From the NCBI RefSeq assembly GCF_001898575.1, contig NZ_MKUD01000022.1, positions 51,006 to 115,005 on the forward strand: a stretch of DNA of 64,000 nt, read 5' to 3'. The position numbers and the translations under genes were made by a program. Shown piece by piece: positions 43,573-53,419 of this stretch. How positions within the stretch are numbered: position 1 is the stretch's first letter; each line of letters starts with the position of its first letter. A model generated the notes under the pieces. The model was not told the DNA's origin. It saw only the letters and a program-made list of their open reading frames with translations, and searched no databases. This stretch comes from Spirosoma sp. 48-14 (GTDB lineage Bacteria > Bacteroidota > Bacteroidia > Cytophagales > Spirosomataceae).

Positions 43573-44335
43573 ATATCACAAAACTTACTTCCTTGAACCC
43601 GAAATACCTTACTTGTCCATCTATAGCTATGGCCAGACGGCCAGTGGTGTCAACGCCAACGATCGTCCCAAGAAATAGTTGGCCTTCGCTTTCAAAGGAG
43701 TATTCTTCCTGATACCGGTAGAGGATTTGTAAGTAATTGATCTTTAATACATCACGCTGGCCTGAACGCAGTTGTATGTAGCGTTGTTCCAGCGTTTCGC
43801 AAAGTCGGCTAAGTAGACCCGGCAGATCATACGCATTGGGTAATGGAGACTGCAATTGGAGGGATGTGGCAGTGGTATAACCAAACCGAGTTTGGTTAAT
43901 ATTGAGCCCCATCCCGACAATCGACCACGCAAGGTTGTAGCCGTGTAAAATATTTTCAATCAGTATACCACCCAACTTCTGATTGCCTACGTATATATCG
44001 TTAGGCCATTTGATTCGCAGGGCGTCGCCAAGCAGCGGTTGCAGCGTGTCATAAATGCCGAGCGAAAGGGCGATATTTAACCAGAACTGTTCGCTGGCTA
44101 ATAAAAAATTGGGCCGTAGGATAGCCGAAACGGTTAGATTTTGTCCTGACTTGGCTTCCCATTGATTACCACGCTGTCCGCGCCCGGCAGTCTGATTATC
44201 AGTTATGACGAGAGTCCCTTCTGCGGGGTCGGAATGGGCAATCAAAGCAGACGCTTCGTCGTTGGTAGACTGACAGCTTGGCAGATATTGGATTATTTGT
44301 CCAAGAAAAAGCGTTTTGGGATAGATTTTGTACAA
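43571..44335 (-). CDS. birA: Biotin-[acetyl-CoA-carboxylase] ligase
   Basis: The 254-residue enzyme activates biotin with ATP and attaches it to the carboxyl carrier protein. Signatures are TAGRGQRGNQWEA (biotin loop), ILRPNFLLASEQFWLNIA, RIKWPNDIYVGNQKLGGILIE (catalytic Lys in KWPND) and GMGLNINQTRF. It has no N-terminal DNA-binding domain, so it is a class I ligase without repressor role. C-terminal SH3-like domain (GTIVGVDTTGRLAIAIDG) is present. Confidence 0.93.
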   Translation of the reverse strand: MYKIYPKTLFLGQIIQYLPSCQSTNDEASALIAHSDPAEGTLVITDNQTAGRGQRGNQWEAKSGQNLTVSAILRPNFLLASEQFWLNIALSLGIYDTLQPLLGDALRIKWPNDIYVGNQKLGGILIENILHGYNLAWSIVGMGLNINQTRFGYTTATSLQLQSPLPNAYDLPGLLSRLCETLEQRYIQLRSGQRDVLKINYLQILYRYQEEYSFESEGQLFLGTIVGVDTTGRLAIAIDGQVRYFGFKEVSFVI

Positions 44336-44438
44336 AATATTGTATAGTTTAGTAGTTAAGCTAATGAATGGTGCTTCGGGCAGATTGCCTTTTAAATAAA
44401 GTACCCGCTGATTAGTGTGGCAATGTTAAACCGAAAGC

Positions 44439-44834
44439 ATGAGAATAAACAACAATAAAGAGTTTACCGCTGAGCAAATTCGTGACTTCGTTGTTCGGGG
44501 GATGCAGGAAAAGAAAGCGCAGGACATCGTTGTTATGGACCTTCGTAACGTTAAAAATGCTATCTGTGATTACTTTGTAATTTGTTCGGGTAATTCTGAT
44601 ACGCAGATTGATGCTATCTCAACGTCAATAGAAGAGGAAGTGTACAAAGCCAGCAAACAAGACCCCTGGCATAAAGAGGGGAAAATGAACCGGGAATGGA
44701 TTTTGCTGGATTACGTCGATGTAGTGGCCCACGTCTTTAAAAAAGACCGTCGTGCTTTTTACGACCTGGAACAGTTATGGGGTGATGCCGAGATTCATTT
44801 AGTGGAAGATAACGAACTGACTCCAGCATCATAA
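44439..44834 (+). CDS. rsfS: Ribosomal silencing factor RsfS
   Basis: The 131-residue protein matches RsfS (Iojap): IVVMDLRNVKNAICDYFVICSGNSDTQIDAI and the C-terminal WILLDYVDVVAHVFKKDRRAFYDLEQLWGDA. It binds ribosomal protein uL14 and blocks subunit joining in slow growth. It is followed by ftsH on the same strand, a common order in Bacteroidota. Confidence 0.93.
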   Translation: MRINNNKEFTAEQIRDFVVRGMQEKKAQDIVVMDLRNVKNAICDYFVICSGNSDTQIDAISTSIEEEVYKASKQDPWHKEGKMNREWILLDYVDVVAHVFKKDRRAFYDLEQLWGDAEIHLVEDNELTPAS

Positions 44835-44980
44835 CCTTAAAAGTCTGTGTCAAATAAGGATTCCTGATTTTAGGCCGTTTATCGTTTTGTTTAACCGTCT
44901 GTCCCAACCGAAATACTAAAGAAACATTCACTTGTAAAACGGTGTTACTTTTTGAAATCCGTTTTGTATAACCTGAAAAA

Positions 44981-47011
44981 ATGGCAGAAAACAATAATAG
45001 AAATCCGTTAGTACCCCGTGGTGGGCCACGTAAGCCCAATTTTCAGGGTTGGATTGTTGCTTTGCTAATTGCCGCCATCCTTGGCATTACGTTCTTTAAC
45101 AAAAGCTCATCAACGCAGGAAACGACACAGAAGCGGTTTGAGCGGATGGTGAAGGAGCACGAAGTGGCTGAGGTTGTTGTGGTTAATGACAAAATTGCGG
45201 AGGTAACCCTTACCCCGCAGGCAGCGCAAAGCCCCAAATACCGAAACCTGTTTGCGGACAAACCTTATTTTGGGTCGAACAGAGGTCCTCATTTTCAATT
45301 TCAGATCGCATCCGGCGAAACCTTTAAGAAGGATCTGGATGCTATGCAGCAGGGCGTCCCTGATAATGAAAAGGTAGACTACCGCTTCGAACAGCGCAGT
45401 GACTTTGGAAGTATCATCAGTACCTGGGGCTTCCTGATTGTGATGATCCTGGCGATGTACTTCCTGCTCGGACGTATGTCGGGCGCCGGTGGCCCTGGCG
45501 GGCAGATTTTCAACATTGGTAAGTCGAAAGCCGCTTTGTTCGATGCCGATAACAAGGTCAAAATTACCTTCAATGATGTAGCTGGTCTGGATGAAGCGAA
45601 GGAAGAAATCAAGGAGATCGTTGATTATCTGAAGAATCCGACCAAGTTTACCAAGCTTGGCGCTAAAATTCCTAAAGGAGCGTTGTTGATTGGCCCTCCT
45701 GGTACGGGTAAAACCTTGTTGGCAAAAGCTGTAGCTGGTGAAGCAGGCGTTCCCTTCTTCTCACTGTCGGGTTCCGATTTCGTTGAAATGTTTGTAGGGG
45801 TAGGTGCCGCTCGTGTACGTGACTTGTTCAAACAGGCGAAAGAAAAAGCTCCCTGTATTATTTTCATTGACGAAATCGATGCGGTGGGCCGTTCACGTGG
45901 ACGGGGATCAATGCCAGGTGCCAACGACGAACGTGAGAACACACTTAACTCGTTGCTGGTGGAAATGGATGGTTTTGCCACCGACTCAGGTATCATTATT
46001 CTGGCAGCTACCAACCGTCCTGATGTTTTGGATTCAGCTTTGCAGCGTCCCGGTCGTTTCGACCGTCAGATTAGCATCGATAAGCCAGATATCATCGGAC
46101 GTGAAGCAATTTTTCGGGTGCACCTGAAGCCAATCAAACTGGCTGCTGATGTTGATCCGAAAGAACTGGCCGCTCAAACGCCAGGGTTTGCCGGTGCTGA
46201 AATTGCCAACGTTTGTAACGAAGCCGCTCTGATTGCTGCTCGTAGCGATAAGGAAGCTGTCGATATGAAAGACTTCCAGGACGCTATGGACCGGGTGATT
46301 GGCGGGCTGGAGAAAAAGAATAAAATCATTTCGCCCGAAGAGAAAGAGATTGTTGCTTATCATGAAGCAGGCCACGCTGTGGCAGGCTGGTTCCTCGAAC
46401 ATGCCGATCCGCTCGTAAAAGTGACGATCGTGCCGCGCGGTGTAGCGGCCCTGGGCTATGCGCAGTACCTCCCTCGTGAACAGTATCTGTACCGTACAGA
46501 GCAGCTCATGGACGAAATGTGTATGGCGTTGGGTGGTCGTGCCGCCGAAGATCTAATCTTTGGTAAAGTGTCGACAGGGGCTTTAAGCGATCTGGAACGA
46601 ATTACCAAACTGGCTTACAGTATGGTAACTATGTATGGCATGAACGATAAAATTGGTAATGTGTCGTTCTACGATTCAAAGCAATCTGATTACGCGTTTA
46701 ATAAGCCATACTCTGAAGAGACCGCCAAACATATCGACGAAGAAGTTCGGAAAATTGTTGATGAGGCTTATACCCGTACCAAAGGTTTGCTGACCGACAA
46801 GCGGGAAGCGTTGGAAGTGATTGCCAAAGAGTTGCTTGAAAAAGAAATTCTATATCAAAACGATCTCGTTCGTTTGATTGGCAAGCGACCATTTGAGCGG
46901 GAAACGGTTTACCAGGCCTACAAGAACAAGGGCATAGCAGAAGAGGTAAAAGAAGAAATCGGTAAAGAGTCGAAACCAGCTGAGACCGAGCCTGAATCAT
47001 TGCCCATTTAA
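44981..47011 (+). CDS. ftsH: ATP-dependent zinc metalloprotease FtsH
   Basis: The 676-residue membrane protease has helix 1 ([17 protein letters not shown]), a periplasmic domain, helix 2 ([18 protein letters not shown]) and an AAA module with Walker A GPPGTGKT at about 238, Walker [10 protein letters not shown], and SRH. The zinc site HEAGH is at about 461. It degrades misfolded and selected membrane and cytosolic proteins. C-terminus is acidic. A perfect 36-bp hairpin follows it. Confidence 0.96.
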   Translation: MAENNNRNPLVPRGGPRKPNFQGWIVALLIAAILGITFFNKSSSTQETTQKRFERMVKEHEVAEVVVVNDKIAEVTLTPQAAQSPKYRNLFADKPYFGSNRGPHFQFQIASGETFKKDLDAMQQGVPDNEKVDYRFEQRSDFGSIISTWGFLIVMILAMYFLLGRMSGAGGPGGQIFNIGKSKAALFDADNKVKITFNDVAGLDEAKEEIKEIVDYLKNPTKFTKLGAKIPKGALLIGPPGTGKTLLAKAVAGEAGVPFFSLSGSDFVEMFVGVGAARVRDLFKQAKEKAPCIIFIDEIDAVGRSRGRGSMPGANDERENTLNSLLVEMDGFATDSGIIILAATNRPDVLDSALQRPGRFDRQISIDKPDIIGREAIFRVHLKPIKLAADVDPKELAAQTPGFAGAEIANVCNEAALIAARSDKEAVDMKDFQDAMDRVIGGLEKKNKIISPEEKEIVAYHEAGHAVAGWFLEHADPLVKVTIVPRGVAALGYAQYLPREQYLYRTEQLMDEMCMALGGRAAEDLIFGKVSTGALSDLERITKLAYSMVTMYGMNDKIGNVSFYDSKQSDYAFNKPYSEETAKHIDEEVRKIVDEAYTRTKGLLTDKREALEVIAKELLEKEILYQNDLVRLIGKRPFERETVYQAYKNKGIAEEVKEEIGKESKPAETEPESLPI

Positions 47012-47017
47012 AAAATA

Positions 47018-47108
47018 GTAAAAAGTAACGCGGGTGGAAACCCGCGATTGGTACAAAACATCTCAGGCTGTTTACCAATCGCGGGTTTCCACCCGCGTTA
47101 CTTTTTAC
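47018..47108. repeat. Perfect 36-bp hairpin with a nested GC-rich palindrome
   Basis: Arms 47018-47053 and 47073-47108 are perfect complements. Each arm holds an internal palindrome CGCGGGT-GGAA-ACCCGCG, so two foldings compete. The stop codon of the convergent yfcE-like gene (47098-47100) lies in the right arm and the left arm starts 6 nt after the ftsH stop. Confidence 0.95.
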
Positions 47109-47589
47109 CTAATTCGATTACTTGCATGTCCTGAATCTGCCTGGCATTAAGCGTAAAGCGGACAGCCGTTCGCATGGTATGAAATCCTGTTTTGCCTGCC
47201 GCTCCAGGATTGATGTAGAGCAGTTTGTTCATAGTGGGGTCACGAGCTACCTTAAGAATGTGCGAATGGCCACAGACAAAAATATCGGGTGGATTAGCCA
47301 GCAATTGCGGACGTACTAGTGGATTGTATTTGGGTGGTGCACCGCCAATGTGCGTTATCCAGATGTTAAGTCCTTCCAGCGTAAATCGTTGATTGGCGGG
47401 TAAGTCTACGGATTCCTGGTCGATATTACCCGATACAATACGCAATGGCCGGAAATCGCGAAGCTCTTGAGCCACTGTCAAAATACCTACGTCGCCTGCA
47501 TGCCAAATTTCATCACAATCGGCAAAATGAGTGAAAATCTGCGGATCAAGGTAGCTGTGTGTATCGGATAAAAGACCAATTCGCGTCAT
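47098..47589 (-). CDS. yfcE: YfcE/MJ0936-type metallophosphoesterase
   Basis: The 163-residue protein has the calcineurin-like metal motifs: IGLLSDTHSYLD, EIWHAGDVG, VSGNIDQE and FVCGHSHILK. This arrangement is the YfcE family of small cytoplasmic phosphodiesterases. Substrate is unclear. The last codons (LGKK) overlap the hairpin. Confidence 0.9.
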   Translation of the reverse strand: MTRIGLLSDTHSYLDPQIFTHFADCDEIWHAGDVGILTVAQELRDFRPLRIVSGNIDQESVDLPANQRFTLEGLNIWITHIGGAPPKYNPLVRPQLLANPPDIFVCGHSHILKVARDPTMNKLLYINPGAAGKTGFHTMRTAVRFTLNARQIQDMQVIELGKK

Positions 47590-47592
47590 AGC

Positions 47593-47661
47593 AGTAGCCT
47601 GGACGGCCGCGTCCGGGTAAAAGTATTGTGATAAAACCCGGATGCGGCCGTCCGGGCTACT
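47593..47661. repeat. GC-rich 26-nt-arm hairpin upstream of the yfcE-like gene
   Basis: Arms 47593-47618 and 47636-47661 match at 24 of 26 positions. It lies 3 nt upstream of the yfcE-like start at 47589, between that gene and the acyl-CoA synthetase gene (both leftward). Confidence 0.85.
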
Positions 47662-47676
47662 ATTGTTAAACTGCTG

Positions 47677-49368
47677 TCAAGACCCTAAAAGTTGTTCTTT
47701 CATCTCGGATCGAATTCGCTTTTTGTCAATTTTACCGACACTGGTCTTTGGAATTTCAGGTACAAAAACGATCCGATCAGGTACGTACCATTTGTGCAGT
47801 TCACCTCGGTCAACTTTCGTTTGTAGACTTGCCCGTATACTCTCAGTGGAGAGAGTAAAGCCCGGCTTTTGGACGATAAGCGCATAGGGCCGCTCCCCCC
47901 AGCGATCATCCGGTAAGCCAACCACGGCTGATTCGGCTACGCCTTCTATCTGCGAGAGTTCATTTTCCATATCCAATGATGAAACCCATTCTCCACCAGT
48001 TTTGATAACGTCCTTGGTCCGATCCGCAATCATCACCCAGTTATCGGGCGTGATACTGGCTACATCACCTGTATGAAGCCAGCCACCTCTCCAAAGCTCG
48101 GCACCCCGCTCTTGATCGTTGTAGTAACCTTGCGTAGTCCAGGGAGTTCGTACCACAATTTCGCCCAATGAATGACCATCGTGGGGCACAAAGTTCCCTT
48201 CATCGTCCATCAGTCGTGCCTCAACAAAAGGAGCAATTCTTCCTGCCCGTACCCGTAAGTCAATCTGTTCATCAAGCGGTAGCGTTCGTTCGGAATCATT
48301 GAGGTAAACGACAGTAAGAATAGGAGCTGTTTCAGACATGCCGTACCCCGCCAGAATATTGATGCCCAGTTCCATAGCGGCTTTGGCTAAGCCTTTGGTA
48401 AGGGCCGAACCGCCAATTAATACGCTCCAGCGGCTGAGGTTCTCGCGGAATTTCTGGGCCGCTGGACTGCCGACGAGCATAGTCAGAATGGTTGGTACAC
48501 AGTGAGAGAGGGTTACGCCTTCGGTAACAATCAGTCTGCACAGCATCTCAGGTTCATATTTACCCGGATATACCTGTTTCGCCGACATCAATGTGGCCAG
48601 GAACGGAAAACCCCAGGCATGCACATGAAACATCGGCGTTATGGGCATGTATACATCATTTCGAGACTTAAACGGGAGCGCTTCGTAGCCGATCAGGTAG
48701 GTCAGCAGTCCCATTGTATGCATAAATAGCTGCCTGTGGGAGAAATAAACGCCTTTTGGATTACCAGTCGTTCCTGTTGTATAGAATGTCGTTGCCCAGG
48801 TATTTTCGTCAAAGTCCGGGAAATCGTACTCGGTAGATGCTTCTTTCAACAATGCTTCGTATTCGCCCGCAAACCCTTCGGGTAGTTCGGGAAGCGGTTG
48901 CGTTTCGGTAGCGTTGTTATACACTTTATCGCTAAGAACAACGTAGGTATCAACCGTTTGTAGCTGACCTTTGATGGCGTTCAGAATGGGAAGGAAGTCT
49001 TCATGAATCAACACCGCTTTATCTTCCGCGTGATTCATGGTATATAGAATCTGCGCAGGCGACAACCGAATATTGACCGTATGCAGAATCGCACCGAGGC
49101 TCGTTACGCCAAAGAAACATTCCAGATACCGATGGCTATCCCAGTCCAGTACGGCTACCGTATCGCCTGGTTTTATGCCCAGTTTCGTTAACGCATTCGC
49201 CAATTGGCGAACCCGCTGGTTAAACTGAGTATAATTGATTCGAAATAAATCCCGGTAAACGATTTCGCGTTGTGGCTCATACTTGGCCGACTGGGCCAGC
49301 AGTGATTTTATTAAAAGAGGTGGTTCATTGGCCTCTGGTGTACGTGGAATTAGTTTTGTGTGAATCAT
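47677..49368 (-). CDS. Long-chain fatty acid-CoA ligase (AMP-binding)
   Basis: The 563-residue enzyme activates fatty acids with ATP and CoA. The P-loop-like motif TTGTTGNPKGVYFSHRQ, the GYGMSETAP segment, TGDVASI and DRTKDVIKTGGEWVSS, and the C-terminal catalytic lysine region PKTSVGKIDKKRIR are those of the acyl-CoA synthetase family. Size and motif detail match medium/long-chain acyl-CoA synthetases. Together with etfAB it points to beta-oxidation. Confidence 0.9.
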   Translation of the reverse strand: MIHTKLIPRTPEANEPPLLIKSLLAQSAKYEPQREIVYRDLFRINYTQFNQRVRQLANALTKLGIKPGDTVAVLDWDSHRYLECFFGVTSLGAILHTVNIRLSPAQILYTMNHAEDKAVLIHEDFLPILNAIKGQLQTVDTYVVLSDKVYNNATETQPLPELPEGFAGEYEALLKEASTEYDFPDFDENTWATTFYTTGTTGNPKGVYFSHRQLFMHTMGLLTYLIGYEALPFKSRNDVYMPITPMFHVHAWGFPFLATLMSAKQVYPGKYEPEMLCRLIVTEGVTLSHCVPTILTMLVGSPAAQKFRENLSRWSVLIGGSALTKGLAKAAMELGINILAGYGMSETAPILTVVYLNDSERTLPLDEQIDLRVRAGRIAPFVEARLMDDEGNFVPHDGHSLGEIVVRTPWTTQGYYNDQERGAELWRGGWLHTGDVASITPDNWVMIADRTKDVIKTGGEWVSSLDMENELSQIEGVAESAVVGLPDDRWGERPYALIVQKPGFTLSTESIRASLQTKVDRGELHKWYVPDRIVFVPEIPKTSVGKIDKKRIRSEMKEQLLGS

Positions 49369-49452
49369 GGGTTGCCTAAGGGTTATGATAGTCTGAAAAC
49401 GCGTACGTCGAAGGTAGGATTGAACGATGGAAAGAAAAAATAGTAATCCATA

Positions 49453-49489
49453 AAAAAGCCCTGTATCCTAGTTCAGGACAGGGCTTTTT
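49453..49489 (-). terminator. Bidirectional rho-independent terminator
   Basis: AAAAAGCCCTGT (49453-49464) pairs with ACAGGGCTTTTT (49478-49489). It lies between the nucleoside transporter (upstream on this strand) and the acyl-CoA synthetase, and has T-runs on both strands. Confidence 0.9.
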
Positions 49490-49542
49490 CAGTTACTATC
49501 GTCAGGTATAGATTAACCTGATTTATTCTTGACACGGTCTGA

Positions 49543-50784
49543 TTACAGGAGTAGGCCAGCTAATGTGGCTGACATATAACTGGCCAGCGTACCACAGATC
49601 AAGGCTTTGAATCCGATACGGGCCAGATCGCTTCGCCGTTTTGGGGCCAACTCGCCAATACCTCCGACCTGAATGGCAATCGAGCTAAAATTGGCAAATC
49701 CACATAGAGCAAAGCTGACGATGGCAATCGTTTTTGGGTCGAGCGTTTGTTTGATTTTTACCATGTCCAGGTAGGCAACAAACTCGTTTACCACCATTTT
49801 GGTGCCCATCAGGGCGCCAGCCGTTTGTACATCTTTACCCGGTACGCCCATCGCCCACGCAAAAATAGAGAATACTTTACCCAGCAGGAAATTAAGACTC
49901 AGGTAGTCGATGCCTATCAGGTAAAACCCAATCTTGAACAGAATTGTATCGAGCAGGGCGATCAGGGCAATAAAGCCAATCAGCATAGCTACCACATTGA
50001 AGCCTACTTTCAAGCCCTCACTGGCACCTGCTGCAATAGCATCCAATAAGTTTGCGTGTATCTTCTTGATCTCTACTTTTACGGTTCCCTGTGTCTCTGA
50101 AACCTGTGTTTCAGGCATAACAATCTTACTGATTACCAAGGCTCCCGGTGCCGCCATGATGCTGGCCGCCAGGAGGTAAGGGCCAGGTACGCCTAAGGAA
50201 ATATAGACCGCCAGTACACCACCCGCAATACAGGCAAAAGACCCGGTCATACTAGCCAGCAGTTCGGAATTCGTCATACCATTCAGATAGGGCTTAATCA
50301 TGATCTGAGCTTCTACCTGACCAACAAAAGTGCTGGCAACGTTCGATAATGCCTCGGCTCCACTGACTCCCATTAGCCATTTCATAGCTCGGGCCATAAT
50401 CGCAACTATGCGCTGCATGATGCCCAAGTGATAAAGGATGTTTACCAGTACGGCTACGAAAATGATGGTCGGAATAATGGAGAAGAAGAAGATGAAGTTA
50501 TTGCCTGGGCCAAACGCTTTAGTCAGGGCAGCGGGGTTCACGAGTGGGGCAAAAACAAACTCGGCTCCTTTGGCTGCCTTCCCTAAAAGGCGTTCTACGA
50601 AATGCCCAACGGTCTGGAAAACCTGTTGCCCAACTGGCGTTTTCAAGACAAAAACAGCAAGGCCAAATTGTAAGGCGAGACCTACACCTACGGTTCGGAA
50701 ATTAATAGCTTTTCGGTTATCAGAAAGTGCATATGCAATGCCCAGGATCAAGACGACGCCAATCAGTCCAGTAAAGCGCTCCAT
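49543..50784 (-). CDS. Concentrative nucleoside transporter (NupC/CNT family)
   Basis: The 413-residue membrane protein has about ten helices and CNT motifs: VNPAALTKAFGPGNNFIFFFSIIPTIIF, TGSFACIAGGVLAVY, and GALMGTKMVVNEFVAYLDM followed by FALCGFANFSSIAIQVGGIGELAPKRR. It imports nucleosides with protons or sodium. Specificity (purine or pyrimidine) cannot be told. The downstream neighbour is the acyl-CoA synthetase. Confidence 0.92.
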   Translation of the reverse strand: MERFTGLIGVVLILGIAYALSDNRKAINFRTVGVGLALQFGLAVFVLKTPVGQQVFQTVGHFVERLLGKAAKGAEFVFAPLVNPAALTKAFGPGNNFIFFFSIIPTIIFVAVLVNILYHLGIMQRIVAIMARAMKWLMGVSGAEALSNVASTFVGQVEAQIMIKPYLNGMTNSELLASMTGSFACIAGGVLAVYISLGVPGPYLLAASIMAAPGALVISKIVMPETQVSETQGTVKVEIKKIHANLLDAIAAGASEGLKVGFNVVAMLIGFIALIALLDTILFKIGFYLIGIDYLSLNFLLGKVFSIFAWAMGVPGKDVQTAGALMGTKMVVNEFVAYLDMVKIKQTLDPKTIAIVSFALCGFANFSSIAIQVGGIGELAPKRRSDLARIGFKALICGTLASYMSATLAGLLL

Positions 50785-50827
50785 TCAGTAAAATCATAGT
50801 TACAGTTAGGTGAGCTAAGATAGGGAA

Positions 50828-50918
50828 AAAGTAGTTAGGAGCGAGAAGCGAGGAGTGAGAATGCTGACGGCTATTTTTTAATGCGTCAGCATTCTCACTC
50901 CTCGCTCCTAACTACTTT
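50828..50918. repeat. 7-nt-word hairpin whose arms differ by exactly one word
   Basis: The left arm 50828-50869 (42 nt) and the right arm 50884-50918 (35 nt) pair perfectly except that the left arm has one extra 7-nt word. Left words after GTAGTTAGG are AGCGAGA, AGCGAGG, AGTGAGA; the complementary right arm lacks the first. It lies between ppk1 and the nucleoside transporter start. Confidence 0.95.
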
Positions 50919-50921
50919 CCA

Positions 50922-53255
50922 CTAAATATCTGCTATGGCACGCTCGGCACCTTCCTGATATTCTTCTTCAATTTTAGCTACCTCGGCCGGTTTAATCTCC
51001 TCATCAAACAGCCGAATTGCCATGGTTTCTTTTTCGGTTACCTCAAAAAAGCGCTCGTGCATATTGAACGGTTCTTCACCGGCCGGAACTTCGCATTTCT
51101 GGAAGTCGCCGTCTTCTTTTAGTTCGTACGCGTTAACATTGTCAAGCAGATTATACTGTAGAATCAGCATGGCTAACTGCTTCACACGGGTATCTGCCAG
51201 ATAGAATAACGACTCAATTCGTCGATCGAAGCTGCGTACCATAACGTCAGCGCTTCCACCATAGATCTTAGGGTCGCCATTGTTGTGAAAATAATAGACC
51301 CGGGTGTGTTCCAGAAAATCACCTACTATGGACCGGACGCGAATGTTATCGCTTAAACCCGGACGTTGTGGGCGCAGGCAGCAGATGCTCCTCACAATCA
51401 GGCGAATAGGGACGCCTGCCTGTGAGGCTTTGTAGAGTTCATCAATGACCTGTTTATCTTCCAGCGAATTTACTTTTATGCAAATCCCACTCGCTAGCCC
51501 GTGCTGGGCATTGGTGGCTTCCTGGCGAATGAGCCGTACCAACTGATCCCGCATATCGCGGGGAGCGGTGATCAGATACTGGTATTCGTTGGGCAGCGAA
51601 TGACCTGTAATAACGTTAAAAAACTCAGAGATATCGTGCGTGTAAATTTCGTCGGTGGTCAGCAGCCCAATGTCGGTGTAGAGTTTAGACGTGTCTTCGT
51701 TGTAGTTGCCACTTGCCATGTGTGCATAGCGTACCACACGCGTTCCCTCGCTTCGGACTACCAATAACAGCTTGGTATGGGTTTTGTACCGGCTAATGCC
51801 ATAAATTACAAAACAGCCTGCTTTCTGTAGCCGCTGGGCTTCACGGATGTTATTTTCCTCATCGAAACGAGCTTTCACCTCAAATAGAACCGACACGTGT
51901 TTACCATTTTCGGCCGCTTTTAGCAAGGCTTCGGTAATACGCGATCGCTTGGCCAGACGGTAGACTGTAATTTTAATGGCCAGTACGTTTGGGTCTTCGG
52001 CAGCCTGTTCAAGCAGTTGCAGCACAGGCTCAAAGTTGTTATATGGGTGATGAAGCAGTAAATCGCGCTGTTTGATCTGCTCAAAAATGTTATCCGTTTT
52101 TTCTCGTGTTAACCCCAGTGGAGGCACCGGCGCGTGCGGACGGGGCATGTCATCCTTAAAATCCGGGTGACCAATAATCTGCCAGAAGGCCGAAAAATCG
52201 AGCAAGCTTGCCGATTCGAAAATATTCAGATCATCAATTTCCCACCGTTTTTTTAGCAGGTTCAGCATCCAGGTTTCACTTTCCTCAGTAATGCCATCCG
52301 CTTCTACTTCGACCCGTGTAACACGGCCAAGGCGTCGGTTTTTGATTTTCTGACGTACTTCATCCAGAAAATCAACTTCGTCATCATCATTTTCATCAAG
52401 TGTGAAATCGCCGTTACGCGTGATACGGAACAGATTGACCGATAGAATTTCGATGTTTCGATAGAGCTTCTTTATATTCTGGCGAACGATTTCTTCAATC
52501 GGTACGAACAGTGTTATATCCTCACGTTCAAACGACAGGAAGCGGGGTAAGTTGGCAGGAATCTGCACAAATGACAGCCGCTGCCGGTCGTCGTCATCCG
52601 CTGGGTGCCCCCCCGATGTAGTATGTTCAGGGCTTTGTGTAACGACGCCAAAAATCAGCACCTTCGCCAGCAGAACCGGGAAGGTGTGGGTATAGTCGTA
52701 CAGCATGGGGGTCAGGGTAGGGTAGATCGTGCGGTCGAAGTAGCCAGTAGCTTCGGCCTTCTCTTCGGCTTTCAGATCCTCGAAGTTGGCCAGTTGAAGG
52801 CCATTTTCAGCGAAGAGTGGCAGCAGTTGTTCGGTAAAAACGGCTTGCTGGTCCTGGCAGAACTGATGGGAAGCTGTGTAGAGCGCTTTTCGGAACGGAA
52901 CCTCCCGAAGCCCGGAGTAGTCGACCCGTTGTTTGTGATAGTCAAGATAATTGTACAGACTCCCCACCCGAATCATGAAAAATTCATCCAGGTTTGAGGC
53001 CGAAATGGCCAGAAACTTCAGGCGTTCCATCAAGGTACGGTTCGTACTTCGAGCCTGATCCAATACGCGCTCGTTGAATTTTATCCAGCTTAGATCCCGA
53101 CTCAGATAGTCACTCTGGTCGATTACGCTGCTTACTTTTTCACTGACTTTCGCCATTTTATCGGTTGCCTGGGCTGCGGTTTTGGCCTGACGTTGGGTAA
53201 ATCGTGAGACCAAGTTGCCTAGTATGTTTCTGTTTGGGTTTAATGAATAACGCAT
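50922..53255 (-). CDS. ppk1: Polyphosphate kinase 1
   Basis: The 777-residue enzyme makes inorganic polyphosphate from ATP and the reverse. After an N-terminal extension of about 48 residues the PPK1 start is clear: YLSRDLSWIKFNERVLDQA. Other signs are DEFFMIRVG, DLLLHHPYNNFEPVLQLL, RYKTHTKLLLV (with catalytic His) and YTDIGLLTTDEIYTHDISEFFN, then QYNLLDNVNAYEL. The family is usually 690-720 residues, so the N-terminal addition is unusual but an internal ATG (residue 34) exists as alternative start. Separate from pafA but both serve phosphate use. Confidence 0.93.
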   Translation of the reverse strand: MRYSLNPNRNILGNLVSRFTQRQAKTAAQATDKMAKVSEKVSSVIDQSDYLSRDLSWIKFNERVLDQARSTNRTLMERLKFLAISASNLDEFFMIRVGSLYNYLDYHKQRVDYSGLREVPFRKALYTASHQFCQDQQAVFTEQLLPLFAENGLQLANFEDLKAEEKAEATGYFDRTIYPTLTPMLYDYTHTFPVLLAKVLIFGVVTQSPEHTTSGGHPADDDDRQRLSFVQIPANLPRFLSFEREDITLFVPIEEIVRQNIKKLYRNIEILSVNLFRITRNGDFTLDENDDDEVDFLDEVRQKIKNRRLGRVTRVEVEADGITEESETWMLNLLKKRWEIDDLNIFESASLLDFSAFWQIIGHPDFKDDMPRPHAPVPPLGLTREKTDNIFEQIKQRDLLLHHPYNNFEPVLQLLEQAAEDPNVLAIKITVYRLAKRSRITEALLKAAENGKHVSVLFEVKARFDEENNIREAQRLQKAGCFVIYGISRYKTHTKLLLVVRSEGTRVVRYAHMASGNYNEDTSKLYTDIGLLTTDEIYTHDISEFFNVITGHSLPNEYQYLITAPRDMRDQLVRLIRQEATNAQHGLASGICIKVNSLEDKQVIDELYKASQAGVPIRLIVRSICCLRPQRPGLSDNIRVRSIVGDFLEHTRVYYFHNNGDPKIYGGSADVMVRSFDRRIESLFYLADTRVKQLAMLILQYNLLDNVNAYELKEDGDFQKCEVPAGEEPFNMHERFFEVTEKETMAIRLFDEEIKPAEVAKIEEEYQEGAERAIADI

Positions 53256-53383
53256 ACGACTATAAGTTTCAACGGGTGCATGATGAATTACGAGTCGACG
53301 GGTTGGCTCTACGCTCAGGTGAACATCGAATTCTATGCCTATAATCTCATAACTAACTTAGTAACGCCGAAATAAAACAAAAA

Positions 53384-53403
53384 AGCGGGCTTTAAGGCCC
53401 GCT
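53384..53403 (-). terminator. Rho-independent terminator downstream of gyrB
   Basis: AGCGGGC (53384-53390) pairs with GCCCGCT (53397-53403) around a 6-nt loop. On the minus strand the stem is followed by TTTTTTG, so it ends gyrB transcription 17 nt after the stop. Confidence 0.93.
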
Positions 53404-53419
53404 CTATGTTATTATTCAG

